40,834 nt of DNA from Quadrisphaera sp. (GCA_029257185.1 JARICT010000069.1:1-40834), one strand, 5' to 3'. Counted from the first letter of the stretch, positions 16,808-25,984 are shown. The notes: generated by a model from the sequence alone, not told the origin. A program made the numbers and translations.

Positions 16808-16856
16808 GGCCGGTGTTCCCGGACCGGCCTGGCGGGGGTCAGCAGCCGCGCGCTGC
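16808..16856 (-). terminator. Double hairpin after the acyltransferase gene
   Basis: Two hairpins lie just past the acyltransferase stop. The first is a 5-bp stem GCAGC/GCTGC (16842-16856). The second is a 7-bp stem GGCCGGT/ACCGGCC with an 8-base loop (16808-16829). Together they probably end the acyltransferase transcript before the ABC-F gene. Confidence 0.45.
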
Positions 16857-16859
16857 CGC

Positions 16860-18929
16860 TCACCAGCCGGTGAGCTCCAGCAGGTCGCGCTCGAGCAGCG
16901 GGGCGGTGGTGCGCATGTAGGTGCTGGTGACGTGACCGCCGTCGAGGTAGACCCGGACGTTGCCGATCACGGGCGGGCAGGAGAGCTCGTCGCAGAAGTA
17001 GCCGCGGGTGTCCAGCAGGATCACCGCGGAGGGCAGGGCCTGGGCCTCCCGCTCGAGCATGCCGTCGGCGTAGACGTCCGAGACCGCGATGCTGCAGCTC
17101 GGGTCCTCGGCGCCGAGCCGTGCCACGCAGTCCGGCGTGTCCTCGACGTGCCGGGGGCTGTCGCGCATCGCGACCACGCGCACCCCGGCGTCGGCGAGCT
17201 GCCGCCACGCGGCGACGAAGCCGGGGGGCACCACCTCCTCGCTCACCGCGTCGGTGCGGGTGCCGAGGGTGACGACCAGGTCCGGCTCCAGGCCGACGAT
17301 CCGCTCCACCAGGTGCGAGCGCCACACCACGCAGTCCTCGTAGCCCGGCCAGCCCTCCTGGACGAACTCCGACTCCGTCGACAGGTTGCAGCCGCCGCGC
17401 ACGATCGAGACCACCTGCCACGAGCGTTCGCTCGCGAGGGCGGCCAGGGGCGGCAGCCACTGGGCGGCGTGGGAGTCACCGACCACGACCAGCCGCCGCT
17501 CGGCGTCGCTCCGCCCCACGACGCACACCTCGGTCTGCGTGCCCCCGAGCCCCGGGTCGTCCTCGTCGGTGCAGCTGTCCTCCGGCAGGCTCGGCCAGTC
17601 CTCGCGGAGCACGGCCGACGACGGCAGCGGCTCCACGTCGCCGCCGGGGACCTCGGCGCCGACCAGCGCGCTCGCCCCCGGGTGGGCGGCGGCGTCCAGG
17701 CCGTCGCCGGCCCTGGCCGCCGCCCGGTCCAGCCACGCGGTGGTGCCGGCGCCCACCAGCACCAGCGGGGCGGCGCAGGCCACGAGCACCGCGGTGGAGA
17801 CCACCGGGCGGCGGGCGGCCGACCACGCGCGGGCGGGGCCCTCGATCAAGGGCTGCGTCAGCGCGGCGAGCAGCAGCGAGAGGCTGACGACGGCCAGCGC
17901 GCCGGTCAGCGAGGGCGCGTCACGCCCGGACCGCACCAGGTAGAGCACCAGCACCGGCCAGTGCCACAGGTAGAGGGCGAAGGAGATGCGCCCGAGCCAG
18001 CGTGCAGGCCCCCAGGACAGCAGGTGGTGCGCTCCGCCGGGGCCGCCCCGGTCGCCCGCGACGAGCACCGCGACGGCGCACAGCACCGGCCACGAGGCCT
18101 CCCACCCCGGGAAGCGCTGGGCACCGTCGACCACCGCGCCGCAGAGGAGCAGCGCGAGCACCCCCGCCCAGCCCAGCACGGTGGCCGTGCGCCGACCCGG
18201 CCGCAGGTGGACCAGCAGCAGGGCGACCAGCGCGCCGGCGCCCAGCTCCCACAGCCGAGCGAGGCTGGAGAAGTAGGCCACCTGCTGGTCGTCCGCGGTG
18301 AGCACCACCGACCAGGCGAAGGACGCGGCGGTCACGACGGTCACCGCGGCCAGGCTCACCCGGCGGCCGTGCGCCAGGGCGCCCCGGCGCACCAGCACGG
18401 CGACGCCCAGCGCCACGAGCAGCGGGGTGGCGATCAGCACCTGGGCCTGGATCGAGAGCGACCACAGGTGCTGCAGGGGGCTGGCGAGGACGTTGGCGGC
18501 GTTGTAGTCCACGGCCTCGCGCACCAGCCGGAGGTTCTCCGTGAACGTCACCGAGGAGAGCAGGTGATCGGCGACCTCGCGCCACCGCGAGCGCGGCAGC
18601 ACCCAGACCGAGGCGGCGAGCGTGGCGACGAGCACCAGCAGCGTCGTCGGCACCAGCCGCCACGCGGTGCGCGACAGGGTCGCCGCGACCGCCACCCGGC
18701 CGGTGCGCTCCACCTGGCGGCCGAGAGCGGTGACGAGGAAGAACCCGCTGAGCACCAGGAAGACGTCGACGCCGCCGGAGACCCGTCCGGTGGCGACGTG
18801 GTAGAAGACGACGAGTGCCACGGCCAGACCGCGCAGACCGTCGATCTCGGCCCGGTAGCGCCTGGCGACGGGACGCTGGGCCGGCGGGGGTCGCCGCCGG
18901 GCGTGCCGGCTCCCGACGGTGAGCGTCAT
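16860..18929 (-). CDS. Membrane acyltransferase with C-terminal SGNH domain (OafA type)
   Basis: This 689-residue protein joins an acyltransferase-3 membrane domain (about ten helices in residues 30-390, beginning YRAEIDGLRGLAVALVVFYH) to an extracytoplasmic SGNH hydrolase-like domain. The SGNH nucleophile motif is GDSH at 484-487, and DGGH near the C-terminus supplies the Asp-His pair. Proteins of this kind add acetyl or other acyl groups to cell-surface sugars such as peptidoglycan or polysaccharides. The target cannot be told from sequence. ATG 18929 was chosen because GGAGG lies three bases upstream; an ATG 28 codons earlier has no such site. It stands alone between the suf operon and the ABC-F gene. 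Confidence 0.9.
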   Translation of the reverse strand: MTLTVGSRHARRRPPPAQRPVARRYRAEIDGLRGLAVALVVFYHVATGRVSGGVDVFLVLSGFFLVTALGRQVERTGRVAVAATLSRTAWRLVPTTLLVLVATLAASVWVLPRSRWREVADHLLSSVTFTENLRLVREAVDYNAANVLASPLQHLWSLSIQAQVLIATPLLVALGVAVLVRRGALAHGRRVSLAAVTVVTAASFAWSVVLTADDQQVAYFSSLARLWELGAGALVALLLVHLRPGRRTATVLGWAGVLALLLCGAVVDGAQRFPGWEASWPVLCAVAVLVAGDRGGPGGAHHLLSWGPARWLGRISFALYLWHWPVLVLYLVRSGRDAPSLTGALAVVSLSLLLAALTQPLIEGPARAWSAARRPVVSTAVLVACAAPLVLVGAGTTAWLDRAAARAGDGLDAAAHPGASALVGAEVPGGDVEPLPSSAVLREDWPSLPEDSCTDEDDPGLGGTQTEVCVVGRSDAERRLVVVGDSHAAQWLPPLAALASERSWQVVSIVRGGCNLSTESEFVQEGWPGYEDCVVWRSHLVERIVGLEPDLVVTLGTRTDAVSEEVVPPGFVAAWRQLADAGVRVVAMRDSPRHVEDTPDCVARLGAEDPSCSIAVSDVYADGMLEREAQALPSAVILLDTRGYFCDELSCPPVIGNVRVYLDGGHVTSTYMRTTAPLLERDLLELTGW

Positions 18930-18947
18930 GGTCCTCCACGGGCGGGT

Positions 18948-18973
18948 GCGCTGCGCCGCCCCTACGGCAGCGC
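18948..18973 (-). other. Hairpin upstream of the acyltransferase
   Basis: A 7-bp perfect stem (GCGCTGC/GCAGCGC) with a 12-base loop lies 18 bases upstream of the acyltransferase start, just before its ribosome site. It could be a 5' leader structure or part of the suf operon terminator. Confidence 0.35.
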
Positions 18974-19015
18974 GGCATCCTCGCACCGGACGGCGCCCGG
19001 GACGCCCCCACATCT

Positions 19016-19029
19016 GGCGTCTCGACGCC
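19016..19029 (-). terminator. Candidate suf operon terminator hairpin
   Basis: The inverted repeat GGCGTC/GACGCC (19016-19021 and 19024-19029) lies about 35 bases after the last gene of the suf operon. It is short with a tight loop, so the call is tentative. Confidence 0.35.
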
Positions 19030-19065
19030 CGGACCGTACGGATGGCTCAAGTGCCCGACGCACCG

Positions 19066-19746
19066 TCACCGTACGGGACCATCAGTGATGATCACCCGGA
19101 CCGCGCGGGCGCGCCGCGCCGCCTCGACGAGGACGCCGTGACGGGGGTCAGGCACGTCGAGCAGCGGGCCACGGGGCAGGGACGCCAGCGCGGCGAGCCC
19201 GGAGCCGGCGAGCGCCTGGTCGACCAGCGAGCGGTCACCGCCGACGACGAGGACGTCCGGGCGGTGCGCCGCGCGCGCCAGCACCTTCTCCAGCGCGCCG
19301 GCCGCCGCGCCGACGAGGGCGGTGGCCTGGTTCGCGCGCCGGCGCGCGTAGCGCTGCTGGGACCAGCCTCCCGCGGCGGTGCGCCCCTGCACGTGCCTGG
19401 TGCCGCCGGAGTGGTCGAGGAGCGCGCCGTCGCGGGCGAGCCCTGCAGCGAAGCCCCCGCGACGCACGAGCAGCAGCGCAGCGGTGCGTGGGAGCGCGGC
19501 GTGGTCCGCCAGCCCGGTGATCGGGTCGTCGCCCTCCAGGTCCAGGGGCGGCCACGGCACGCCGAGCACGGCCCGGGCGCCGTCGCCGGCACCGACCTCC
19601 ACGGTCTCCGTCCCGCCGACGACCGACACGGCGCCGTGAGAGGCGGTGAACCGCCGCACCCACCCGGGGACGCGCTCGGGGGCCACCTCCGCCAGGCGAG
19701 AGGTGGCCCCCGGACGAGCCGTGGCGCGGTGGTCGTCGCTCGTCAC
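19066..19746 (-). CDS. acVLRF1-type peptidyl-tRNA hydrolase/release-factor-like protein
   Basis: The 226-residue protein matches the actinobacterial VLRF1 (Vms1-like release factor 1) family as I recall it. The diagnostic stretch is GGWSQQRYARRR at 126-137, with the adjacent glutamines 130-131 where release-factor-like catalysis is expected, and GGD at 169-171 plus PLLDVPDPRHGVL near the end. Vms1 and its relatives cleave peptidyl-tRNA on stalled large ribosomal subunits in ribosome quality control. The GTG at 19746 overlaps the stop of the DUF59 gene as GTGA, making this the last gene of the suf operon. Most members have GGxSQQR with small or polar residues; here x is Trp. Function in Fe-S biology is unproven. 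Confidence 0.8.
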   Translation of the reverse strand: MTSDDHRATARPGATSRLAEVAPERVPGWVRRFTASHGAVSVVGGTETVEVGAGDGARAVLGVPWPPLDLEGDDPITGLADHAALPRTAALLLVRRGGFAAGLARDGALLDHSGGTRHVQGRTAAGGWSQQRYARRRANQATALVGAAAGALEKVLARAAHRPDVLVVGGDRSLVDQALAGSGLAALASLPRGPLLDVPDPRHGVLVEAARRARAVRVIITDGPVR

Positions 19747-20099
19747 ATGTTGAACCCGAGGGCGCGCAGCTGGTCGCGCCCGTCGTCGGTGATCTTGCCC
19801 ATGTCCCACGGCGGCATCCACACCCAGTTGATGCGGTGGCTCTCGACGAGACCGGACAGCGCCTGGTCGATCTGGTCCTCGATGACGTCCGTGAGCGGGC
19901 AGGCGGCCGAGGTGAGCGTCATGTCGATGACGGCCTGCCCGTCGTCGACGTGACAGCCGTAGACGAGCCCCAGGTCCATGACGTTGATGCCGAGCTCGGG
20001 GTCGATCACGTCGTGCATCGCCTCCTCGACCTCCTCCAGGACGGTGGTGCCACCCTGGGCCGGAGCTGCGGGAGCGCTGGCTGCGGTGTCCTCGCTCAT
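19743..20099 (-). CDS. MIP18/DUF59 family Fe-S assembly factor (SufT-like)
   Basis: This 118-residue protein has the DUF59 (MIP18) fold signature DPELGINVMDLGLVY at 33-47 and the conserved cysteine Cys67 in TSAACPL. Proteins of this kind (SufT, PaaD, CIA2) help mature or deliver Fe-S clusters. The first 18 residues are an Ala/Pro-rich extension. The ATG at 20099 overlaps the sufC stop as ATGA, so it is translated with the suf genes. Confidence 0.93.
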   Translation of the reverse strand: MSEDTAASAPAAPAQGGTTVLEEVEEAMHDVIDPELGINVMDLGLVYGCHVDDGQAVIDMTLTSAACPLTDVIEDQIDQALSGLVESHRINWVWMPPWDMGKITDDGRDQLRALGFNM

Positions 20100-20881
20100 G
20101 CCCCCACCGCCGCGCTCTCGGAGGCGGCGCCGGCGAGGAAGCGGTCGTAGCCGTTCTCCTCGAGGTCATCCGCGAGCTCGGGCCCGCCCTGCTCGGCGAT
20201 GCGCCCCGCCACGAAGACGTGGACGAAGTCCGGCTTCACGTAGCGCAGGATCCGGGTGTAGTGGGTGATGAGCAGGATGCCGGTGTCGCCGGTGTCACGG
20301 ACCCGGTTCACGCCGTCGGCCACCACCTTGAGCGCGTCGACGTCGAGCCCGGAGTCGGTCTCGTCCAGGACGGCGACCTTCGGGGCGAGCAGCTCCATCT
20401 GGAGGATCTCGTGGCGCTTCTTCTCACCGCCGGAGAAGCCCTCGTTGACGTTGCGCTCCGCGAACGTGGGGTCCATGCGCAGGTCGCTCATGGCCTTCTT
20501 GACGTCCTTGGTCCAGTGGCGCAGCTTCGGGGCCTCGCCGTCGATCGCGGTCTTCGCGGTCCGCAGGAAGTTCGAGACGGTCACGCCCGGGACCTCGACG
20601 GGGTACTGCATCGCGAGGAACATCCCTGCGCGGGCCCTCTCGTCGACGCTCATCGCCAGGACGTCCTCGCCGTCGAGCGTGACCGTCCCTGCGGTGATGT
20701 CGTACTTCGGGTGCCCGGCGATCGAGTATGCGAGCGTGGACTTGCCGGACCCGTTGGGGCCCATGATCGCGTGCGTCTCGCCGGACGAGATGGTGAGGTC
20801 GACGCCGCGGAGGATCTCCTTGGCGGTGCCGTCGGACTCGGTGATGGAGACGTGGAGGCCACGGATCTCGAGGGTGGTCAT
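20096..20881 (-). CDS. sufC: Fe-S cluster assembly ATPase SufC
   Basis: SufC is the ABC-type ATPase of the SufBCD scaffold. The 261-residue protein has Walker A GPNGSGKST at 41-49, the SufC-type signature FSGGEKKRHEILQ and the diagnostic Walker B wording VAVLDETDSGLDVDAL, where ordinary transporters have DEP. It uses energy from ATP to open the SufB-SufD dimer for cluster building. It lies eight bases after the Rieske gene. Confidence 0.97.
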   Translation of the reverse strand: MTTLEIRGLHVSITESDGTAKEILRGVDLTISSGETHAIMGPNGSGKSTLAYSIAGHPKYDITAGTVTLDGEDVLAMSVDERARAGMFLAMQYPVEVPGVTVSNFLRTAKTAIDGEAPKLRHWTKDVKKAMSDLRMDPTFAERNVNEGFSGGEKKRHEILQMELLAPKVAVLDETDSGLDVDALKVVADGVNRVRDTGDTGILLITHYTRILRYVKPDFVHVFVAGRIAEQGGPELADDLEENGYDRFLAGAASESAAVGA

Positions 20882-20889
20882 GAAGCTCC

Positions 20890-21246
20890 TCAGCTCTGGA
20901 TGATGGCGGTGGGCGCCGGGCGGGCGACGTCGACGAGGACGTCGTCGCCGTCGAGCCGCAGCGTGTACACCGGGACGGGGGTGATGGCGGGCAGGGAGTC
21001 CGGGGCGCCGGTGCGCAGGTCGAACAGCGAGCCGTGCAGCCAGCACTCGATCTGCTCCCCCTCGACCTCCCCCTCGGACAGGGAGACCTGCTGGTGCGTG
21101 CAGGTGTCACCGATGGCGTGCAGGTCGCCGGAGCTGCTCCGCACGACCGCCACCGGGACCTCCTGCCCGCCGTCCGCCGCCACCATCACCTGCAGGGCTC
21201 CGGGGGCGGGGACGTCGGACGCGGAGCAGACGCGCACCTCGGCCAT
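20890..21246 (-). CDS. Rieske [2Fe-2S] ferredoxin
   Basis: This 118-residue soluble protein is a single Rieske domain. Both ligand boxes are present: Cys49-Thr-His51 and Cys68-Trp-Leu-His71, followed by GSLFDLRTG. It resembles the ferredoxin component of non-heme iron oxygenases, but no oxygenase is near. Its place between sufD and sufC, with its ATG sharing a base with the sufD stop (TGATG), suggests it donates electrons for cluster assembly; this is inference from context. Confidence 0.93.
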   Translation of the reverse strand: MAEVRVCSASDVPAPGALQVMVAADGGQEVPVAVVRSSSGDLHAIGDTCTHQQVSLSEGEVEGEQIECWLHGSLFDLRTGAPDSLPAITPVPVYTLRLDGDDVLVDVARPAPTAIIQS

Positions 21247-22532
21247 CAGGGGGTGACCGCCGGGAGCGGCGCCCCTGCCAGCTCGGCGTCGATGGCCTCG
21301 GCGAGGCGCTCGGTGACCTCGGGCACGCCGATCTGCTGCAGCACCTCGTAGAAGAAGGCACGCACCACCATGCGGCGCGCGACGTCCTCGGGGATGCCGC
21401 GGGAGCCCAGGTAGAACAGCTGCTCGTCGTCGAAGCGCCCGGTGGCGCTGGCGTGACCGGCACCGACGATCTCGCCGGTCTCGATCTCGAGGTTCGGCAC
21501 GGAGTCCGCGCGGGCGCCGTCGGTGAGCACGAGGTTGCGGTTCAGCTCGTACGTGTCGGTCCCCAGGGCACCCGCGCCGATGAGCACGTCGCCCACCCAC
21601 ACCGTGCGGGCGGTCTTGCCCTGCAGCGCACCTTTGTACGTGACGTTGGAGCGGCACTTCTCGACCTGGTGGTCCACGAACGAGCGGTGCTCCAGGTGCT
21701 GGCCGGCGTCGGCGAAGTAGACCCCGAGCAGCTCGGCGTCACCGCCCGGGCCGTCGTAGCGCACCGTGGCGGAGAGCCGCACCAGCGCACCACCGAGCGT
21801 GACCGCGACGTGCTTGTACGTGGCGTCGCGGCCCACGAGGGCCTCGTGCTGCGCCGCGTGGACGGCGTCGTCGTCGTGCTGCTGCACGCTGACGACCCGC
21901 AGCCTCGCCCCCTCACCGACCCGGACCTCGACGCCGGAGGAGCTCGCGCCGGAGCCCACCTGGTCGATGACCACCGTGGCGTCGCTGTAGGCACCGGCGT
22001 CGACGACGAGGTGCCCCACGCTGCGCTCACCGCTGGCGGTGACCCGCACGGTCACGGACTCCTCGAGGACCGCCTGCGCCGGGATGGCGATGACGTCGCT
22101 GCCCCCCGTGGCCTCGGAGTCCGACCAGGCCACGGCCGCGGGCACGTCTCCGGGCGTGTAGGCCCGGTGGGTCTCGCTGGCGCGACGCTCGTGGACCACA
22201 CCGGTGGGCGCCTCGACGCTGACCGCGAGGCGGTGAGCGCTCGGCCCGGCGGGGGCGAACAGCGGCTCGAGCGGCTTCAGCGGGGTGAACTTCCACTCCT
22301 CCGCCCGCGGGCCGGGCGCGGCGAACGCGCCGGGGTCGTGCGCCGCGATCCGCGAGGCGCGCGAGGCGCCCGGCGCGGTCGGCGACCCGGCGCCGTGGGA
22401 GTGCGCCACGTTGCCGTGCTGGCCCGCGGCGCGCTCCCCGGTGGCCACCTCCGGCTCGTCCCCGGCGACGGGGGCCGGCGCGGTGGCGCCGTCCCCGATC
22501 GAGATGCCCTCGTCGACGTTGATCGTGGTCAA
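21246..22532 (-). CDS. sufD: Fe-S cluster scaffold protein SufD
   Basis: SufD pairs with SufB in the SufBCD scaffold. The protein is about 428 residues. The core is clear: [15 protein letters not shown] near residue 95, [20 protein letters not shown] in the beta-helix, and [24 protein letters not shown] at the C-terminus. The start is unusual: there is no ATG, and TTG 22532 overlaps the sufB stop as TTGA. The first 60 residues are variable and low in complexity, so a later GTG start cannot be excluded. Confidence 0.95.
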   Translation of the reverse strand: MTTINVDEGISIGDGATAPAPVAGDEPEVATGERAAGQHGNVAHSHGAGSPTAPGASRASRIAAHDPGAFAAPGPRAEEWKFTPLKPLEPLFAPAGPSAHRLAVSVEAPTGVVHERRASETHRAYTPGDVPAAVAWSDSEATGGSDVIAIPAQAVLEESVTVRVTASGERSVGHLVVDAGAYSDATVVIDQVGSGASSSGVEVRVGEGARLRVVSVQQHDDDAVHAAQHEALVGRDATYKHVAVTLGGALVRLSATVRYDGPGGDAELLGVYFADAGQHLEHRSFVDHQVEKCRSNVTYKGALQGKTARTVWVGDVLIGAGALGTDTYELNRNLVLTDGARADSVPNLEIETGEIVGAGHASATGRFDDEQLFYLGSRGIPEDVARRMVVRAFFYEVLQQIGVPEVTERLAEAIDAELAGAPLPAVTP

Positions 22533-23989
22533 CCCACGGCCCCTTCCATCTGCAGCTCGATGAGCCGGTTCAGCTCGAGCGCGTACTCCATCGGGAGCTC
22601 GCGCGCGATGGGCTCGACGAACCCGCGGACGATCATGGCCATCGCCTCGTCCTCGGCCATGCCGCGGCTCATGAGGTAGAACAGCTGGTCCTCGGAGACC
22701 TTCGACACTGTCGCCTCGTGAGCCATCGAGACGTCGTCCTCGCGGACGTCGACGTACGGGTAGGTGTCCGAGCGCGACGCCGAGTCCACCAGGAGCGCGT
22801 CGCAGCGCACGGTCGAGGCGGCCTGCTTGGCGCCCTCGAGCACCTGCACGAGACCGCGGTACGAGGCGCGACCGCCGCCGCGGGCGACGGACTTCGAGAT
22901 GATCGACGACGACGTGTTCGGGGCCGCGTGGACCATCTTGGCGCCCGCGTCCTGGTGCTGGCCCTCGCCGGCGAAGGCGACGGAGAGCGTCTCGCCCCGG
23001 GCGTGCTCCCCCATGAGGAAGATCGCCGGATACTTCATGGTGACCTTCGAGCCGATGTTGCCGTCGACCCACTCCATGAGCGCGCCCTCGGCAGCCGTGG
23101 CCCGCTTGGTGACCAGGTTGTAGACGTTGTTCGACCAGTTCTGGATGGTCGTGTACCGCACCCGGGCGTTCTTCTTGACGATGATCTCCACGACGGCGGA
23201 GTGCAGCGAGTCGGTGGTGTACGTGGGCGCGGTGCAGCCCTCGACGTAGTGGATGTAGGAGCCCTCGTCGGCGATGATCAGCGTGCGCTCGAACTGGCCC
23301 ATGTTCTCGGTGTTGATCCGGAAGTAGGCCTGGAGCGGGATGTCGACGTGCACGCCGGGGGGCACGTAGATGAACGACCCGCCCGACCACACCGAGGTGT
23401 TGAGCGCGGCGAACTTGTTGTCCCCGGTGGGGATGACGGTGCCGAAGTGCTCCCGGAAGAGATCCTCGTGCTCGCGCAGCCCGGTGTCGGTGTCGACGAA
23501 GATCACGCCCTGCTCCTCCAGGTCCTCGCGGATCTGGTGGTAGACGACCTCCGACTCGTACTGCGCGGCCACGCCGGAGACGAGCCGCTGCTTCTCGGCC
23601 TCGGGGATCCCCAGCCGGTCGTAGGTGTTGCGGATGTCCTCGGGCAGGTCGTCCCAGGACGTGGCCTGCTTCTCCGTCGACCGGACGAAGTACTTGATGT
23701 CGTCGAAGTGGATGCCCGACAGGTCGCTGCCGAAGTCCGGCATCGGCTTCTTGCCGAACAGCTTCAGGCCCTTCAGGCGGGTCTGGAGCATCCAGTCCGG
23801 CTCGTCCTTCAGCGCGGAGATGTCGCGCACGACCTGCTCCGAGATGCCGCGCTTGGCGATCGACCCGGCGGCGTCGGAGTCCGACCAGCCGTACTGGTAG
23901 GTGCCGAGACCAGCGAGCTCGGGGTTGCGTGCCTCGATGTCGTTGGGCGCGGGCGACGCGCTCGGCGTCGGCTCTGCGGTGGTGGTCAT
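22529..23989 (-). CDS. sufB: Fe-S cluster scaffold protein SufB
   Basis: SufB is the main scaffold on which Fe-S clusters are built. The 486-residue protein shows [40 protein letters not shown], the [20 protein letters not shown] box and the conserved cysteine in [20 protein letters not shown]. Length and all landmarks are normal; there is no intein. The ATG at 23989 overlaps the sufR stop as ATGA. Confidence 0.98.
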   Translation of the reverse strand: MTTTAEPTPSASPAPNDIEARNPELAGLGTYQYGWSDSDAAGSIAKRGISEQVVRDISALKDEPDWMLQTRLKGLKLFGKKPMPDFGSDLSGIHFDDIKYFVRSTEKQATSWDDLPEDIRNTYDRLGIPEAEKQRLVSGVAAQYESEVVYHQIREDLEEQGVIFVDTDTGLREHEDLFREHFGTVIPTGDNKFAALNTSVWSGGSFIYVPPGVHVDIPLQAYFRINTENMGQFERTLIIADEGSYIHYVEGCTAPTYTTDSLHSAVVEIIVKKNARVRYTTIQNWSNNVYNLVTKRATAAEGALMEWVDGNIGSKVTMKYPAIFLMGEHARGETLSVAFAGEGQHQDAGAKMVHAAPNTSSSIISKSVARGGGRASYRGLVQVLEGAKQAASTVRCDALLVDSASRSDTYPYVDVREDDVSMAHEATVSKVSEDQLFYLMSRGMAEDEAMAMIVRGFVEPIARELPMEYALELNRLIELQMEGAVG

Positions 23990-24843
23990 GGTGAGGTCCC
24001 TCCGGTGGTGGGGCTGGCATCGGTGGTCTGGGGGGTCGGTGGCGTGGGCTGTGCTGGCGGTGCTGACGGTGTCCGGCGGCGCGGAGCCATCAGCGGTACG
24101 TGCGTGGTGCACACGTGCTCCCCGTGGGCCAGGGTCGCCAGGCGCCGGACGTGCGTGCCGAGCAGGTCGGCGAAGGCCTTCGTCTCGGCCTCGCACAGCT
24201 CGGGGAACTCGGTCGCGACGTGCTGCACCGGGCACGAGCCCTGGCACAGCTGAACCGCGGACGGAGCCATCGTGGCACCGGGGTGCGACGGACCGCCAGC
24301 CCGCGCCGAGCGCTGCGCGCTCGTGGGCGCCACGGCGCGGGCGCTGGCGGCGTAGCCGTCACGGTCCAGGGCCCCGGCGAGCGCCGCCGCGCGATCGGTC
24401 ACGTCGTCGCCGGCCGCCTCGACGGCGCCCGAGCAGCGCTCGGCCAGCGCGGCGGCGCGCTGCTGGGCGACCACCGCGACCGCGCCCCGCCCGGCGACCG
24501 CGACCAGCTGGCGCAGGGCCGAGGTCGCGAGGTCGCTGCCCTCCTTGGCGGCGCCGCGCAGCGAGCCGTCGACGGCCGACCGCCCGGCGTCGGTGGCGGA
24601 GAACGCGGTCGCAGGGCGCCCGCGCCCGCCGGTGCGCACGAGGTCACCCCCGAGCATCAGGCCGGCGTCGACCATGACGTCGAGGTGGCGACGCACGGCA
24701 GCAGGCGTGAGGCCGACGCGGTCCGCCAGGGCGGTCGCCGTGATCGGGCCCTCCGAGGCGACGGCGGCCAGGACGCGCTGGCGCGTCGCGCTCGCCAGCG
24801 CCGACAGCGGAGCGCTCCCCCGGTCGTCGATCACAAATTCCAC
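23986..24843 (-). CDS. sufR: SufR-type Fe-S-sensing transcriptional regulator
   Basis: SufR controls the suf operon by sensing its own Fe-S cluster. The N-terminal winged helix-turn-helix reads [22 protein letters not shown] then [13 protein letters not shown]. The C-terminal region has the cluster cysteines in [18 protein letters not shown] and the CTTHVP box. A Pro/Thr-rich tail extends past the usual end. The start is uncertain: GTG 24843 has a CAGACT hexamer six bases upstream, close to the leaderless pattern. ATG 24867, eight codons earlier, lacks a ribosome site but is possible, giving 293 rather than 285 residues. A gene of this family leads suf operons across actinobacteria. Confidence 0.9.
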   Translation of the reverse strand: MEFVIDDRGSAPLSALASATRQRVLAAVASEGPITATALADRVGLTPAAVRRHLDVMVDAGLMLGGDLVRTGGRGRPATAFSATDAGRSAVDGSLRGAAKEGSDLATSALRQLVAVAGRGAVAVVAQQRAAALAERCSGAVEAAGDDVTDRAAALAGALDRDGYAASARAVAPTSAQRSARAGGPSHPGATMAPSAVQLCQGSCPVQHVATEFPELCEAETKAFADLLGTHVRRLATLAHGEHVCTTHVPLMAPRRRTPSAPPAQPTPPTPQTTDASPTTGGTSP

Positions 24844-24866
24844 AACGTCAGTCTGCCGTAAAACCA
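24826..24866. promoter_or_regulatory. AT-rich sufR control region with TTGTG direct repeat
   Basis: On the minus strand TTGTG-GAAT-TTGTG forms a direct repeat within an unusually AT-rich stretch that also holds GGTTTTACGG. It overlaps the start region of sufR and faces the divergent ABC operon. It could be the SufR operator or promoter; the exact box is not established. Confidence 0.35.
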
Positions 24867-24925
24867 TCCCGTGGTCGACCGGGCCCCGGAGACCTTCGAC
24901 GAGGCGGGCGCCACGACCTCGCTCG

Positions 24926-24931
24926 TACACT
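24926..24931 (+). promoter_or_regulatory. Candidate -10 box of the ABC exporter operon
   Basis: TACACT is followed by six bases (CGGCCG) and the GTG at 24938, the leaderless layout. It defines the start of the ATPase gene better than any upstream codon. Confidence 0.5.
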
Positions 24932-24937
24932 CGGCCG

Positions 24938-25984
24938 GTGAGATCTGCCGCGGCGACCGCCCCCGCCGACGCACCACCGCACCGCGGCGACCGGGACGGG
25001 CACGACGTCCTGCTGGTCGACGGCCTGGCCAAGCGCTACGGCGACGTCGTGGCGGCCAGGAGCATCTCCTTCACGGCCGCAGCCGGCGCCGTCACGGCGC
25101 TGCTCGGCCCCAACGGTGCGGGCAAGACCACGACCGTGGAGTGCGTCGCGGCGCTGCGCCGACCCGACGCGGGAACGGTGCGCGTGCTCGGCCGAGATCC
25201 CCGCGACCCAGCCCTGCGGGCCCGCACCGGCGTCATGCTGCAGGACGGGGGGCTGCCGGCCGGCGCCCCGGCGCTGGCCGTCCTGCGCCACGTCGCCTCC
25301 CTCCACGGCGAGCCGCTCGACGTCGGCGTGCTCGCCGCCTCGCTCGGTGTCGACTCCTTCGCGCGGACCACCGTCCGCCGCCTGTCCGGCGGCCAGCGCC
25401 AGCGCCTCGCCCTCGCCTGCGCGGTGGTCGGCCGACCGGACCTCGTCCTCCTCGACGAGCCCAGCGCCGGCGTCGACCTCGCGGGCCGCCGGAGCGTCTG
25501 GGCCCTGCTCGCCGGTCTGCGCGCCGCCGGGGTCGCCGTCGTCCTGACGACCCACTCGATGGAGGAGGTCGAGGCGCTCGCGGACGAGGTCGTGCTGATC
25601 GCCGACGGCGTCGTCGCCGCCAGGGGCAGCGTGGCGCAGCTCACGGGTGGCGGGCAGGACCGGCTGACGTTCGGCGCGCCGGCCGGTCTGGACCTCTCGG
25701 CGCTGCGGGGCGCCCTCCCCACGTCCGTGGTGGCCGACGAGGTGAGGCCCGGGGCCTACGAGGTCGTCCCTCGCGGCTCTGGCGCGATCGACCCGCAGGT
25801 GCTGGCGACCGTCACCTCCTGGTGCGCAGCCCGCGCGGTCATGCCTCGCGGGCTGGCGGTCGGCACGCGCTCGCTGGCGGACGTGGTCCTCGAGCTGTCC
25901 GGGCGCAACCTGCTCGAGGCACCCTCGACCGCCGGGCCGGCCCCGCGGCGGCGGCGGGCCACCGGTCGCCGGGACCGGACGTGA
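24938..25984 (+). CDS. ABC-2 type exporter ATP-binding protein
   Basis: This 348-residue protein has one ABC ATPase domain: Walker A GPNGAGKT at 57-64, signature LSGGQ at 149-153 and Walker B LVLLDEP at 169-175, then a DrrA-like C-terminal region (TTHSMEEVEALADEV and onward). The permease gene starts inside its stop codon (GTGA). The same trio of ATPase, permease and ctaA lies divergent from sufR in mycobacteria (Rv1458c to Rv1456c, from memory), so this is a conserved neighbourhood. The substrate is unknown; an involvement in heme or cytochrome assembly is only a guess from position. Confidence 0.92.
   Translation: MRSAAATAPADAPPHRGDRDGHDVLLVDGLAKRYGDVVAARSISFTAAAGAVTALLGPNGAGKTTTVECVAALRRPDAGTVRVLGRDPRDPALRARTGVMLQDGGLPAGAPALAVLRHVASLHGEPLDVGVLAASLGVDSFARTTVRRLSGGQRQRLALACAVVGRPDLVLLDEPSAGVDLAGRRSVWALLAGLRAAGVAVVLTTHSMEEVEALADEVVLIADGVVAARGSVAQLTGGGQDRLTFGAPAGLDLSALRGALPTSVVADEVRPGAYEVVPRGSGAIDPQVLATVTSWCAARAVMPRGLAVGTRSLADVVLELSGRNLLEAPSTAGPAPRRRRATGRRDRT

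Noticed and set aside
16071-19088. 1005-codon open frame on the plus strand
   Set aside because: It is a by-product of GC-rich antisense codons over the ABC-F and acyltransferase genes and has no domain sense.
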